The position numbers and the translations under genes were made by a program. This document shows positions 43,636 to 55,036 of a stretch of DNA of 64,000 nt, one piece after another; the stretch's first letter is position 1, and the number at the start of each line of letters is the position of its first letter. The DNA is taken from positions 92,546 through 156,545 of the forward strand of contig BDDD01000574.1 in NCBI GenBank assembly GCA_001972305.1. Direction: 5' to 3'. A model generated the notes under the pieces. It had not been told where the DNA came from. It did no database searches and saw only the letters and a program-made list of their open reading frames with translations. The DNA comes from Cephalotus follicularis. Taxonomy: Eukaryota > Streptophyta > Magnoliopsida > Oxalidales > Cephalotaceae.

Positions 43636-44770
43636 ACCTGATGCAGATATAAGTGGGTTCGGTTAATTTTTGTGTTTATGGAGGGTTATTTTTGTGTTTA
43701 GGGGGGGTGGGGGGTATAAGTGAAAAATGCCTCAAATCTGACTTGTTACCTCAAATCTGCGTTGTTACCTTCCCTAGCCAAACCAAATAAAAGGCTAGAG
43801 GACTAGGGCATAAACTAGGATCCTCATCTTACACAAGAATAGTGAGAAACATTTTATTGGTAGCAAAAAATTTAAATTCTCGCTGTCGGGAATTTACATT
43901 TGTTAAGTTGCTCAAAATATGTCTTAGGTAATCCACTAGGTTTGAATGAACTGAAGAGGATTTGAATTCGAATCCCTCAAGCATACCATCAAAATCAAAG
44001 CTTAATTACTGGCGATGGAGAATGTTCTACTTTCTCTATAATCCCCAATAACAAAAAAACTTTAGTACATATAATGTTAAATCTACCGATATTTTAACAA
44101 ATTTTTTATACCCTAAATGATGTAATATTTCACATTATATGAATTTGTTTATTTATATACATAGATTTGAACCAGACACATGTGGCATCAATAATGTTAT
44201 TTATAACATATGACTGATATAACAGATATATAACATATAATGTGTTATCTAACTAATTAATGAAATAGAAAAAAAAACCGATTATACTTTTTAATAATTA
44301 GATAACATTTCATATGCAATGTATTTACTATGTCACTCATATATTGTTAATAATATTTTTTATATGGCATCTAAATGTCAACCAAACATGGGCATTTTCT
44401 AGTTGCATGAAAACTCCCCAAACAGGAAAGGAGTTAAAAAAACCTGATTAAAAAAGATTTCATGTTAGCATATAAAAATTAATTACCTCATTAGGAGTTT
44501 GGTAATATTGAATTGGTCTAAAAGAATTTAATCATTCACAAAGGGAAGTTCTAGATATGCAAAAGCTATATACATATATGTATAACGAGAAAATTTGGCT
44601 CCTACTTAAATTGGAGTAAATCTTTCAACTTCTTTTTAGTTCATTAATTTATAATTCGTGTTTCTTAAATCTAGCCGTTAACTTTAGTTATTCTATCTTT
44701 GTAGATCATCCATATAAATTTTTAAATCAACCGAATATCACAAAATTACATATTTGTACATAATAATTTT
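43636..44770. other. AT-rich inter-element DNA with a foldback MITE
   Basis: No coding potential is visible. The only structure found is the inverted repeat at 44181-44372, listed separately. Confidence 0.5.
44181..44372. mobile_element. foldback MITE-like inverted repeat
   Basis: The left arm from TGTGGCATCAATAATG and the reverse complement of the right arm (GATGCCATATAAAAAATAT) align imperfectly over about 80 bp, meeting near AATGTGTTATCTAACTAATT and AATGTTATCTAATTATTA around a centre of about 20-30 bp. Size and AT content fit a MITE. No target duplication was confirmed. Confidence 0.5.
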
Positions 44771-45592
44771 GACGTGGGTAAAAATCTATCTATACATAGA
44801 ACGACACGTGTCATTCGCAGACATAGCCAAGTGTCTAGGGGCATTAAATCTTACACGTGTATGGGCCAGAAGAAACTTATTAACTCCAGCTAGAGAAGCA
44901 GGTGAAGATATCCTTCTCGGCATCAGTGCTGAGGAACTCCTTCTTGGTTGCATTGCAGAGGACGTCCTCCTCGGCACCAGTACCGAGGACCTCCTCCTCG
45001 ACTGCATCGCAGAGGACCTCTTTCTCGGCCGCATTGCAGAGGACCTAATGCTTCAGGCCCCAGCCCTCGAAGAAGCTCTCAACGCTGAAGACCTTGAAGC
45101 GGATAAGAGACCAGAGGACCTCTCCATCCTCGTCCTCTATAGGATAAGGCCATAAAATCATCCTACATTCCAGGGATTCACCTCTTCAAACATGGAAATA
45201 TGATAAACGTCTTATAGGGAATGTACCATCAAATCCGGTGGAGATCAAGGGAAATGTCCAAGATCCCCGGCATTTCCTTAGGGGCACAGCAACCACCTCC
45301 GATTTACATGCTCAGGCAGTTACAAACCAACACTATAAATACCAGTTTCACAGTCAAAACAAAGGTCAGCCATTTTTACTCTAAAAAGAACCTTATTTTC
45401 TCTGTGCAATACCTAACTTGAGCGTCGGAGTATCCCCAGGAGAACAACCTCCTGGACCTTCAATGAGTTTGCTTACCTTGTGTAGGGAATATAAACCCAC
45501 CATTCTTCTCAGGCCTTTTTTAAAGCATTTCCATTAACAAATCAAAGCCTTCCACGTAGGGTACTGTTGAAGGAATGTTTTCTGCATCAACA
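44771..45592 (+). repeat. 5' LTR of element I (Tat-type gypsy)
   Basis: The right end ..CTGCATCAACA is fixed by the adjacent primer site. The left end is uncertain, near TGACGTGGGTAA. A TATA box CTATAAATAC lies at 45333-45342. The part at 44905-45050 contains about four copies of a GCAGAGGACCTCCTCCTCGG-like repeat of roughly 36 bp, which creates a spurious open frame. Confidence 0.7.
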
Positions 45593-45637
45593 GTTGGCGC
45601 CGTCTGTGAGAAGCGCAGCAAAAAGCCATCAAGAATC
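45593..45637 (+). promoter_or_regulatory. primer binding site of element I
   Basis: GTTGGCGCCGTCTGTGAG directly follows the LTR end. The TTGGCGCCGTCTGTGG form is the familiar primer-site context of Tat/Ogre/Athila-type plant gypsy elements, unlike the TGGTATCAGAG sites elsewhere in this window. Confidence 0.85.
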
Positions 45638-46494
45638 ATGCCTCCGAGAAAGAACATCAACAACCAGTCTGGAGCCACCAGCAGCCGAAAACAGGAGATC
45701 CCACCTCCTCCTCCTGAAGATGGTAAAATTGTGGCTCTGGAACAAGCTCCCGTCACTGGGGAGTAACTCAATCAGCTCCTTCAGGGAATGGAGCACCTTA
45801 TAAACTTATTTGCAACAAATCTAGCCAACTAGGGCCAGGCTGGACCTGCCCGAACAAACGGTTGAGGACAAAGCTGTCTTGACAGGCCAATGGTGGAGAT
45901 TAGACACCCCAGAGGTGCCAGGCGAAACCATCCGAGGGAAGAGAGACTCCCCCCGAGGCAGTCAGGGGACAATATTCCCCTGGGGAGGAGACCTGAGATC
46001 AATTTATCTCAGAGGGCAGAGTCCTCAACTGCCCGGGATCAGCCCAATGATCCCAGAAGAGTGCATCCTGAGCACCAGGCCATGGAGGTGGAACCCCAAG
46101 GGGAAGCCAGGGGTGCAAAGGATCTACGAGCATGGTCCAATGCCCCACGCAGAGCAGGAACGGTCCAGGGGAGCTGGGTAGACCGCGTGGCCACACTGGC
46201 CAGGGAGTCACGAGTCTCTAGCAGGGCCAGGAACATTGAGGATATGGAGCAAGCAATGAATAGAAGGCTTGCTGCGATGGAGAGAAAGTTCCGATGAGCG
46301 CAACAGCAGCGTGGACGTCTGTCCGAGGTGCACAACATTAGCGCCCACCCCTTCACATCCGAGATCATGACGGAGCGTATTCCCAGCGGATTCTGGCTCC
46401 CAAGTCTCGACAAATATGATGGGTCCACGGATCTCATCCAACATGTGCGCACCTACATTCAAACCATGTTGGTGCACCAAGCCTCGGACGCCAC
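45638..46494 (+). pseudogene. gag: gypsy gag, N-terminal part (element I)
   Basis: One frame from the ATG at 45638 (MPPRKNINNQSGATSS) to the edge of element D carries a proline-rich N terminus and a charged middle (QAMEVEPQGEARGAKDL). It then reaches the start of the retrotransposon gag domain (FTSEIMTERIPSGFWLPSLD, then KYDGSTDLIQHVRTY). In-frame stops at 45764-45766, at two positions around 45830-45870 and at 46295-46297 break it. The gene is cut at 46494, where D is inserted. Its continuation is not found on the other side of D. Confidence 0.8.
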
Positions 46495-48317
46495 TGTAAC
46501 ACCCCCGAATCCGAGTTCACTTTAATCTCAAAGTGAATCTCGAGGAATCGGTACGTTATGTTGGGGTGAAACCTTTTAATCTTTTAACAATCTTACTAAT
46601 TGTTAATATTTATCCAATTTTTTGCAACTTGTCATTAAAATATTATACTCTCGTTGAATTAATCATAAAAATCATAGTCAACGTCTTACATCTACACAGG
46701 ATTTGTCATAAGGCATTACACAGCAGAAAATATTAACTTATTACATTAACAGTAGTTTATATAAAACATTAATGTATAACATAATTTCTTTCAAGATATA
46801 CTTTCCGAGCTTCCTCTAAAGTCCGAATTTCCACGTCAATAATCTCCTGTAAATTTTATTTGAAAACAAAACATTGCAATGAATGAGGTTAAATAGCCCA
46901 GTAAGAATCATAGTTATAAAAATGTTATCGAAATTCCTTTTTGATACTTTTTATCAAAATGTCTTCAAATCGTAATTTTTTTTGGCATATAACATAGTCA
47001 TACTTGAAAATAAAACATCATTAAAATCCTTTTTCGGGTATAAAAATTATACGTTTCACATTCATTTCCTTTTTAGAAATGACATTCATTCTTTTCTGTT
47101 CATATCTCATGAAACAAAACTTTTCATTTCTTTTTCTGACTATATCTCATGAATCAGAACATTTCATAAATAACTGAGGGGTTGTATAAACTTAAATAAC
47201 CCAATCGAACCAATCACCTGGCCATTGTGCACTTCCCCAATCACCAACTTACATCACATGCATGTCCGTGAGCACGCTCGGCTCTATTAATCATTGAGCA
47301 TCTCGCTCCATTCCCCTTGGAAGATCGCAATCCAAGGGCGGTTCATTTATTAATCTTTTACCAGATTAATCCTCCCTGTATCACAATCCAGTAGTTGTTC
47401 ATCTCAGTTCGTTGCATTTTTCCATTTTTCTACTTCTTTCTCTCTTTCTCTCCTCTTTCTCTCTCAAACTCTCAGACTCTCTTTCTCTCAGTAACTTCAG
47501 CCGAATTTACTACTGCATTAAGATGTTCTACTCACCTGTATTTATAGGAAGTGAAACCCTCCTTAGATTTGTCATATTCTGTTTAAAAAATCAATATCTT
47601 CACTCCTTCAATCGTTTGGCGACACGCGTCCTTACTTAAAATTATTAACGCGCTAAACGACAAAACAACCGGCATTTTCGAGGAATATTCCTTAAGCGTC
47701 GGAGGTTAAGCGCTAAGCGTCGTCGTTTTAGCCTCAAAGCGCTGCCACTTTACCACTAAGCGTCGTCGGTTTAGCGTATTTTACAAAGGAATTAAGGCTT
47801 GAAAGTGTCGCTGCTTTTACAATTGCACTGCAACAAACCATCGACGCTTAAGCTAAGCATCGCCGCTTTTAACATTACACTACAACAAACTGTCGACGCT
47901 CTAACCAGGCATAAGCGTCGCCGCTTTTAGCAATGTTTTCAACAAACTGTTGACGCTTAGGCCCCTTCAGCGCTTAGTGTAACAGTTGGTGCGTTAAGAA
48001 ATATGTCCACGCTTTACACCTTTGCAGTCAACATTTTTAACGCCACAAGAGGCACAACGCACCATACAACACCTAGAACAATAGTATTTCCAATACAAAA
48101 CAAATAGCCAATTTTGATTTTCTTCTAGGGGCGCTGCCCCCGAGCCCCAGCCCGCTGTCCGGGCAGCGAGACCCCCCGTCCGCTCACCGAGGAGTGAAAC
48201 CCCCGAACCAGCCGAGCGTTAGGGTCATATTACGGGCCCCATAAAATATTTTCCAACCTTAACAATAGCAATCATTTTTTTTTCATATAACTTTAACAAA
48301 ATTTTCCAGTCATTACA
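46495..48317 (-). repeat. 3' LTR of element D (1823 bp)
   Basis: On the minus strand it starts TGTAATGACTGGAAAATT right after the purine tract (48318-48331) and ends ..GGGGGTGTTACA at 46495. A minus-strand TATA box CCTATAAATAC lies at 47538-47548. The dyad-site array (47692-48020) is just upstream of it. A GC-rich block lies at 48127-48222. Five bases left of it are GCCAC. Confidence 0.9.
47692..48020 (-). repeat. U3 array of AAGCGTCGCCGCTT / GTCGACGCTT sites (D 3' LTR)
   Basis: About eleven sites such as TAAGCGTCGTCGTTTTAG, AAAGCGCTGCCACTTTA, TGTCGACGCT and AAGCGTCGCCGCTTTTA occur. The 13-mer AGCGTCGCCGCTT (47914) is identical to that in Sirevirus B's LTR. The array ends about 145 bp upstream of the TATA box on the minus strand. 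Confidence 0.85.
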
Positions 48318-48354
48318 ATCTACCTTCCTTACAAAATTTTGTCCTCAAAATTTG

Positions 48355-51300
48355 TTACACATCAGACTCAAAAAGGTGAGGGTATTCCTTTCTCATTGTT
48401 TCTTCCAATTCCCAGGTAGCTTCTTCAACTCCATGATTTCTCCATGACACTTTTACTGAGGGAATTGTCTTGGTCCTTATAATTTTCTCTTTATGATCCA
48501 GAATTTCCATTGGTTGTTCATCGTATGACAAGTCTTCATGTACTTGAATCGGTTCAGCTCTTAGAACATGAGATGGGTTGGCCATATACTTTCGGAGTAG
48601 CGATACATGGAACACATTGTGAACGTGAGATAGACTTGGTGGCAAAGCAAGCCTATACGCAACTTCTCCTATCCTTTCCAAAATCTCATATGGACCAATG
48701 TATCGAGGACTAAGCTTTCCCTTCTTACCAAACCGCATCACTCCTTTCCATGGTGATACCTTGAGAAAAACATGATCTCCCACTTCAAAATGTAGCTCTC
48801 TCCATCTTTTATCTGCATAACTCTTCTGTCTACTTTGGGTTGTTAAGAGGCGTTTCCAAATCAGTTTCACTTTCTCGGTAGTTATTTGTACCATTTCTGG
48901 TCCCAATAACTTCCGTTCTCCAACCTCTTCCCAACAAATAGGCGTTCGACACCTCCGTCCGTAAAGTGCTTCGAAAGGTGCCATCTGTATGCTAGCTTGG
49001 AAGCTGTTGTTGTAACCAAACTCAATCAGAGTAACATGTTGTTCCCAGTTTCCTTGGAAATCTATAACACAAGCACGTAGCATATCTTCCAATGTTTGAA
49101 TGGTTCGTTCTGATTGCCCATCTGTCTGCGGGTGGTATACCGTACTAAAGTTCAATCTTGTACCCAAAGCATTCTGTAGACTTTTCCAAAAGCGTGACGT
49201 GAAAAGGGGGTCTCGATCAGAAACAATTGATACAGGTAAGCCATGTAATCTGATAATCTCTTGTTCATATACCCTTGGCAATTGACTCAATGAATGACTG
49301 TCTTTGATCGGTAGAAAATGAGCTGACTTCGTTAAACTATCCACAACTACCCATATTGCATTATTCCCTTTTGCTGACCTTGGAAGTCTGGTTACAAAGC
49401 CCATGCTTATATGCTCCCACTTCCATTAAGGTATGGGAAGTGACTGTAGAGTTCCTTTTGGCACTTGATGCTCAGCTTTCACTTGTTGACATACAAGACA
49501 TCTTGACACAAAGTCCGTAATTTCTCTTTTCATATTATTCCACCAATATAGATCTCCCAGATCCCTATACATCTTTGTACTTCCAGGATGGACTGAGAAA
49601 TTTGAACTATGTGCTTCAGTCATTAGTTCCTTTTTCAATTCTGCCTTAGTTGGAACGCATAATCTTGTATTGAATCTCAATACACCATCGACTCCTATGT
49701 TAAAACGTGATACTTTTCCATTCCTCACTTGGTCCACTATATCATTAAGTTCGAAGTCCTCAAGCTGACATTGTTTTATTCTTTGCACTAGAGAAGGTTG
49801 AGCTATGACTTGACATAAGGAAGCTCCTTCTCCTGGTCTTTTCATTTCCAAATTCATCCTTTGGAAATCTCTTGTCAATTCATTCTGCGAGGTGATCATC
49901 ATTGCCAAGTTCCCCATGCTCTTCCGACTCAGGGCATCTGCCATGATATTTGCCTTTCCTGGATGGTACTGAATAGTACAATCATAATCCTTGATAAGTT
50001 CTAACCATCTTCTTTGCCTCATGTTTAACTCTTTTTGGGTGAAAATATTCTTGAGGCTTTTGTGGTCGGTGAAGATTTCACACTTCTCTCCATAAAGATA
50101 GTGCCTCCAAATCTTCAACGCAAAAATAACTACAGCCAATTCTAAATCATGGGTAGGATAGTTCTGCTCATGTGCTTTAAGTTGTCTGGAAGCATAGGCG
50201 ATCACTTTTCCTTGTTGCATCAGCACGTAACCCAACCCTTTGTGAGATGCATCACTATATACCACAAAACTTTCTGATTCCGTTGGCAAGGCTAATATTG
50301 GAGCATTCATCAATCTTTTCTTCAATTCCAAGAAACTCTTCTCGCATTGGTTGGATCACTCGAACTTTACATTTTTCTGCGTCAACCTTGTGAGTGGGTT
50401 CGCAATGCGAGAGAAATTTTCAACAAACCTTCGATAATAGCCTGCCACTCCCAGAAAACTCCGTATCTCAGCTACTGAGGTAGGTCTCTGCCATTCTCTT
50501 ATTGCCTCCGTTTTGGCGGGATCTACCGATATACCTTCTCTTGTGATCACGTGTCCCAGAAAGGATACCTCCTCCATCCAAAACTGACATTTACTGAACT
50601 TAGCGTAGAGCCGTTCCTTCTGCAGTGTTTGCAACACACAGGTTAAATGCTCCTCTCGACTCTTCGAGTATATTAGTATGTCATCGATGAAAACTATCAC
50701 GAACTGATCCAAACATTCACTGAATACTTTGTTCATCAAACTCATAAATACTGCTGGAGCATTCGTTAATCCAAATGATATTACCAAAAACTCATAGTGT
50801 CCATATCTCGTCCAAAAGGCATTTTTTGGTATATCATCTTTCTTGACCTTCACTTGATGGTAACCCGATCGAAGATCAATCTTTGAGAAGTATCGAGCGT
50901 TCTTGAGCTGGTCAAACAAGTGGTCAATCCTTGGTAGTGGGTACTTGTTCTTAATGGTGACTTGATTCAGCTCTCGGTAGTCTATGCAGAGTCTCATTGT
51001 CCCGTCCTTCTTTTTCACAAACAATACCGGTGCACCCCAAGGTGATACACTCAGTCGGATGAACCCTTTATCCAAAAGTTCTTGTAACTGAGTCTTGAAT
51101 TCTTTCAATTCGACTAGCGCCATGCAATACGGACTTTTTGAAGTAGGAGCTGTTCCCTGTACCACATCAATGGTAAATTCCACTTCTCGGTCCGGTGGAA
51201 TACCAGGTAGATCCTCAGGAAATACATCCATAAATTCTTTCACAATATGAACATCTTCGATTCTAAATTTCTCTTCCTTGGTGTCCACTACATATGCGAG

Positions 51301-51864
51301 GTAACCTTCGCAATCGCTTTTCAATAATCGCTTAGCTTGCATTGACGATATGAACTTCAAAGGTTTGCTAACTCCAATACTTTGGAAGATAAACTCAGGT
51401 TGACCTAGTGTAGTAAACTTTACTTCCTTTTTGAAACAGTCAACACTAGTATGACTCGCCGAAAGCTAATCCATGCCTAGTATGACGTCAAAGTTTAGGA
51501 TTGCTAGAGGTACTAGGTCTACTAGCATTATCCTTTCACATATTAGTAAGTTAGAAGATTTATATACTTTGTCTGCCCCCAAGGTATTACCACTTGGCAT
51601 TTCAACGACTAAACCTATTTCTAGTTCTTGTGATGGGGCATTTATACATTGTGCAAAAGATAAAGACACAAACGAATGAGTCACTCCCGTATCAAACAAT
51701 ATATAAGCAGTTTTAGAGCATACGAGAAAAGTACCTATTACCACATCGCTAGGATTTTCCATCTCATCAGCCGTCATAGCATATGTTCTAGCTGGTGCTC
51801 TTTGTTGCTGGGCTTCGTTCCCTCTTTGTTCTCCTGTCCTTGGTCGGGTGCAATCGTTGGACAT
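48355..51864 (-). pseudogene. pol: gypsy Pol: protease, RT, RNase H, integrase, chromodomain (element D)
   Basis: A single minus-strand frame with only stop-codon breaks. 51466-51864 is the aspartic protease with LFDTGVTHSFVS. 50356-51360 is RT with [20 protein letters not shown] and the catalytic FIDDILIYS (near 50670-50695). 49426-50331 is RNase H ([14 protein letters not shown]) followed by the integrase zinc region (H and CLVC). 48355-49404 is the integrase core ([30 protein letters not shown]-like [12 protein letters not shown]) and a C-terminal chromodomain ([18 protein letters not shown], then YPHLF). Stops lie at 51466, near 50356 and near 49426, at Trp- or Gln-like positions. Chromodomains are thought to steer insertion towards particular chromatin. 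Confidence 0.95.
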
Positions 51865-52817
51865 GTGTCCTTCCTGACCACAATTATAACATCTGATTGG
51901 CCTTTGAATTTGGGTTCGATCCTGTCCTTGTGGACATTCCTTTGCTTGGTGTCCTGTTTTTCTACACCTATAACAAATTCCCTTTCCTATCAGGCATTCT
52001 CCACGATGGGTATTTCCGCATTGCTAGCATGGTTTACGGTCTCCTCCTCCTCCATTAGGCCTCCCTTTCTTATTATTATTACCAGAGGATTCTCCAGCCT
52101 TCCTCTTTCCTTGACTCTGCTCTGTCCGTTTCTGTTCATACTTTTGATTATCCATTTCTATTTTCAACGCACATCTCAGTACGGCCTCATAGGTTTGTAG
52201 GTCTTGTGCTATCAATAGCCTTAGAATGTGAGGCCTTAAACCTTGGAAAAACCTGTTTGCCCTCCTCTCTTCAGTTGCTACTATATGAGTCGCATATCGA
52301 GATAATCTCGCAAAGTTTGCCTCGTACTGGATACGGTTTCCGATTCGCTTTGCTCCAAACGAACGAAATCTTCCTCCATTTTATCCTTCATTGTTTGTGG
52401 AAAATATTTATCCATGAATATTTCCTTAAACCTCTCCCACGTCATCGTTTCTATTTCCTGACGTGTCTTCGTCCTTTTGATCATATCCCACCATTGATTT
52501 GCCACTCCTAATTTGTATATCAAAAATTCCATCCTCTGATGATCTGTACAATCCAGTGCTCTGAAAATCTTCTCATTTACTTGGATCCATGCTTTGGCCT
52601 TTATAGGATCTGGCGCTCCCGAAAAGGCTTTCGAATTATGTCTGGCAAATTGTTCTAGGGTTGGCCTTGTTGGCAAAGGCTCTTGATGATTATTACCATT
52701 GTTATTGGCAATAACCTGAGCCAATTGACTTAACACTGCGCTTAGCGAGCTGTTTTCTCCATTCTCTTGTACATTCTCGTTTCTCCTCTGATCGCGGTCT
52801 CTTCTTGCGTTAACCAT
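51865..52817 (-). pseudogene. gag: gypsy gag (element D), one frameshift
   Basis: The start at 52817 (MVNARRDRDQRRNENVQENG) leads to the gag capsid domain (FSGAPDPIKAKAWIQVNEKI, WERFKEIFMDKYFP). A frame change near 52330 shifts it into the pol frame. It continues with EERRANRFFQGLRP, a stop at 52024-52026, and then the zinc-binding tail with CYRCRKTGHQAKECP and CYNCGQEGHMSNDC. It makes the particle and binds RNA. The frame after the shift runs on into protease. Confidence 0.92.
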
Positions 52818-53016
52818 CTAGGTAGCATACAAAGTTAGTTCTCAATCTTTAGACAATTCTACTCGTGTTAGGCAAAACAATTAAACCCTAACACTCAAGA
52901 TCTTACAAGAAACTAACATGTCTTATTTATTTCATATTTTATACATATCTTATCATCTTACATTACTTTTATGCATATTTTACATTTCTACATATTATAC
53001 ATCAAGTTTTTTCTCT

Positions 53017-53387
53017 CTAATTTTCATCGTCAGAATCGTCCATATCGGGTAACTCCTCTCTTATGCGCCTTATCATCATCCTTAGATTTTCCCTAATTCC
53101 CTCATGACTATTCCATTTATTCCCCAAATATATCTCAACAGGACTTTCAAACTTGATTTTGTTTCCCTAAGAATTTCATCTTTTCTTGTTATCTCTAAAT
53201 CATACTCTTCCTTCATTTGATATAAATTCGTGTAAAACTCCTCTCTGTTATTTACTACCATCTATCTTAGTTCTTCTTTTTCTTCTTGTAACTCTTTGTT
53301 CTTAGCCATCAAGACTTGTATTTGCCATTATACTGGTTCGGATGACCCGCAGCGAGAAGATTGCGTACTATTGCTTGTCATTGACAT
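53017..53387 (-). pseudogene. small coiled-coil reading frame upstream of gag (element D)
   Basis: Between the primer site and gag, the minus strand from the ATG at 53387 reads MSMTSNSTQSSRCGSSEP, then a Lys/Glu-rich coiled coil (LMAKNKELQEEKEELR, then FYTNLYQMKEEYDLEITRKD). After one frame change near 53160 it continues with WNSHEGIRENLRMMIRRIRE and ends with an acidic ELPDMDDSDDEN and a stop at 53017-53019. Two in-frame stops sit at Gln-like positions. About 124 codons. I do not recognise the family; an extra coiled-coil protein ahead of gag is unusual. The heptad pattern and acidic end suggest a once-coding gene rather than chance, though it could be leader sequence. Confidence 0.55.
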
Positions 53388-53470
53388 CTAAAAATCAGGT
53401 TAGCAAAACACAATTCATATTCTCCAAACATAACAATAAACTCTCAAATAAAATTTCTCTAACAAAATTT

Positions 53471-53485
53471 CTCTGATACCAATCT
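53471..53485 (-). promoter_or_regulatory. primer binding site of element D
   Basis: On the minus strand ATTGGTATCAGAG follows the LTR end within a few bases, the initiator-methionine-tRNA type. Confidence 0.85.
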
Positions 53486-55036
53486 TGTAACGCCCCTGAA
53501 TCCGAGTTCACTTTAATATCAAAGCTAATCTCGAGGAATCGGTACGTTACGTGGGGATGAAACCTTTTAATCTTTTAACAATCTTACTAATTGCTAATAT
53601 TTATCCAATTTCTTGCAACTTGTCATTAAAATATTATACTCTCATTGAATTCATCATGACAATCATAGTCAACGTCTTACATCTACACAGGATCTATGAT
53701 AAGGCATTACACAGCGAAAAATATTAACTTATTACATCAACAACAGTTTATATAAAACATTAATGTATAACATAATTTCTTTCAAGATATGCTTTCCGAG
53801 CTTCCTCTAAAGTCCGAATTTTCACGTCAATCATCTCCTGTAAATTTTATTTGAAAACAAAACATTACAAGGAATGAGCTTAAATAGCCGACTAAGAATC
53901 ATAGTTATAAAAACGTTATCAAATTCCTTTTTGATACTTTTTATCAAAATGTTTTAAAATCGTACATTTTTCTGGCATATAACATAGTCATACTTGAAAA
54001 TAAAACATCATTAAAATCCTTTTTTCTAGTATAAAAATTATACGTTTCACATTCATTTCCTTTTTAGAAATGACATTCATTCTTTTCTGTTCATATCTCA
54101 TGAAACAGAACTTTTCATTTCGTTTTCTGACCATATCTCATGAATCAGAACATTTCATAAATTACTGAGGGGTTGTATAAACTTAAATAACCCAATTGAA
54201 CCAGTCACCGGGGCATTGTGCACTTCCCCGATCACCAACTTACATCACATGCATGTCCGTGAGCACTCTCCACTCATAACATTAATATTTTACTAGATTA
54301 ATCCTCCCTGGATCGCAAATCACTAGTTGTTCATCTCAGTTCGTTGCATTTTTCCATTTTGTAAAACCATTTCATAAAACATTTCTTAATACTTTGAGTG
54401 ATCAGCTCAAAGCATTAACTCTACTTCTTTCTCTCTTTCTCTCCTCTTTCTCTCTCAAACTCTCAGACTCTCTTTCTCTCAGTAACTTCAGCCGAATTTA
54501 CTACTGCATTAAGACGTTCTACTCACCTGTATTTATAGGAAGTGAAAGCCTCCTTAGATTTGTCATCTTCTGTTTAAAAAATCAATATCTTCACTCCTTC
54601 AATCGTTTGGCGACACGCGTCCTTACTTAAAATTATTAACTCGCTAAACGACAAAACAGCCGGCATTTTCGAGGAATATTCCTTAAGCGTCGGAGGTTAA
54701 GCGCTAAGCGTCGTCGCTTTAGCCTCAAAGCGCTGCAGCTTTACCACTAAGCGTCGTCAGTTTAGCGCATTTTACAAAGGAATTAAGGCTTGAAAGCGTC
54801 GCCGCTTTTACAATTGCATTGCAACAAACTGTCGACGCTTAAGCTAAGCGTCGCCGCTTTTAACATTACACTACAACAAACTGTCGACGCTTTAACCAAG
54901 CATAAGCATCGCCGCTTTTAGCAGTGCTTTCAACAAATTGTTGATGCTTAGGCCCCTTCAACGCTTAGTGTAACAGTTGGTGCCTTAAGCAATATGTCGA
55001 CGCATTACACATTTGCACTCGACGTTTTTAAATATT
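53486..55036 (-). repeat. 5' LTR of element D, outer 0.28 kb missing
   Basis: It is colinear with the 3' LTR (TGTAACGCCCCTGAATCC onward) to about 55036, where ..GACGTTTTTAA is followed by unrelated DNA. It lacks the GC block and terminal U3. The TATA box is at 54529-54539 (minus strand) and the dyad array at 54683-55030, with AGCGTCGCCGCTT at 54795 and 54847. Confidence 0.88.

Larger units (their letters stand above)
46495..55036 (-). mobile_element. Element D: Ty3/gypsy chromovirus, 5' LTR truncated
   Basis: On the minus strand the order is truncated 5' LTR (53486-55036), primer site, a small coiled-coil frame, gag, protease, RT, RNase H, integrase, chromodomain, purine tract and 3' LTR (46495-48317). 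The chromodomain and domain order identify a chromovirus, most like the Tekay/Del group. One frameshift and a handful of stops interrupt gag-pol. The outer end of the 5' LTR is missing, and CACTA sequence begins there instead. Confidence 0.93.

Noticed and set aside
44754-45155. 133-codon acidic repeat protein
   Set aside because: It comes from the 36 bp GCAGAGGACCTCCTC repeat within the 5' LTR of element I, ahead of the TATA box.
47412-47639. 75-78 codon Ser/Leu-rich frame present in both D LTRs
   Set aside because: It is the CT-rich leader region near the LTR TATA box on the opposite strand. Similarity between the copies reflects LTR identity only.
48127-48222. Organellar DNA insertion
   Set aside because: The GC-rich block is too short and I recognise no plastid or mitochondrial gene in it. 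It is kept only as a composition anomaly.
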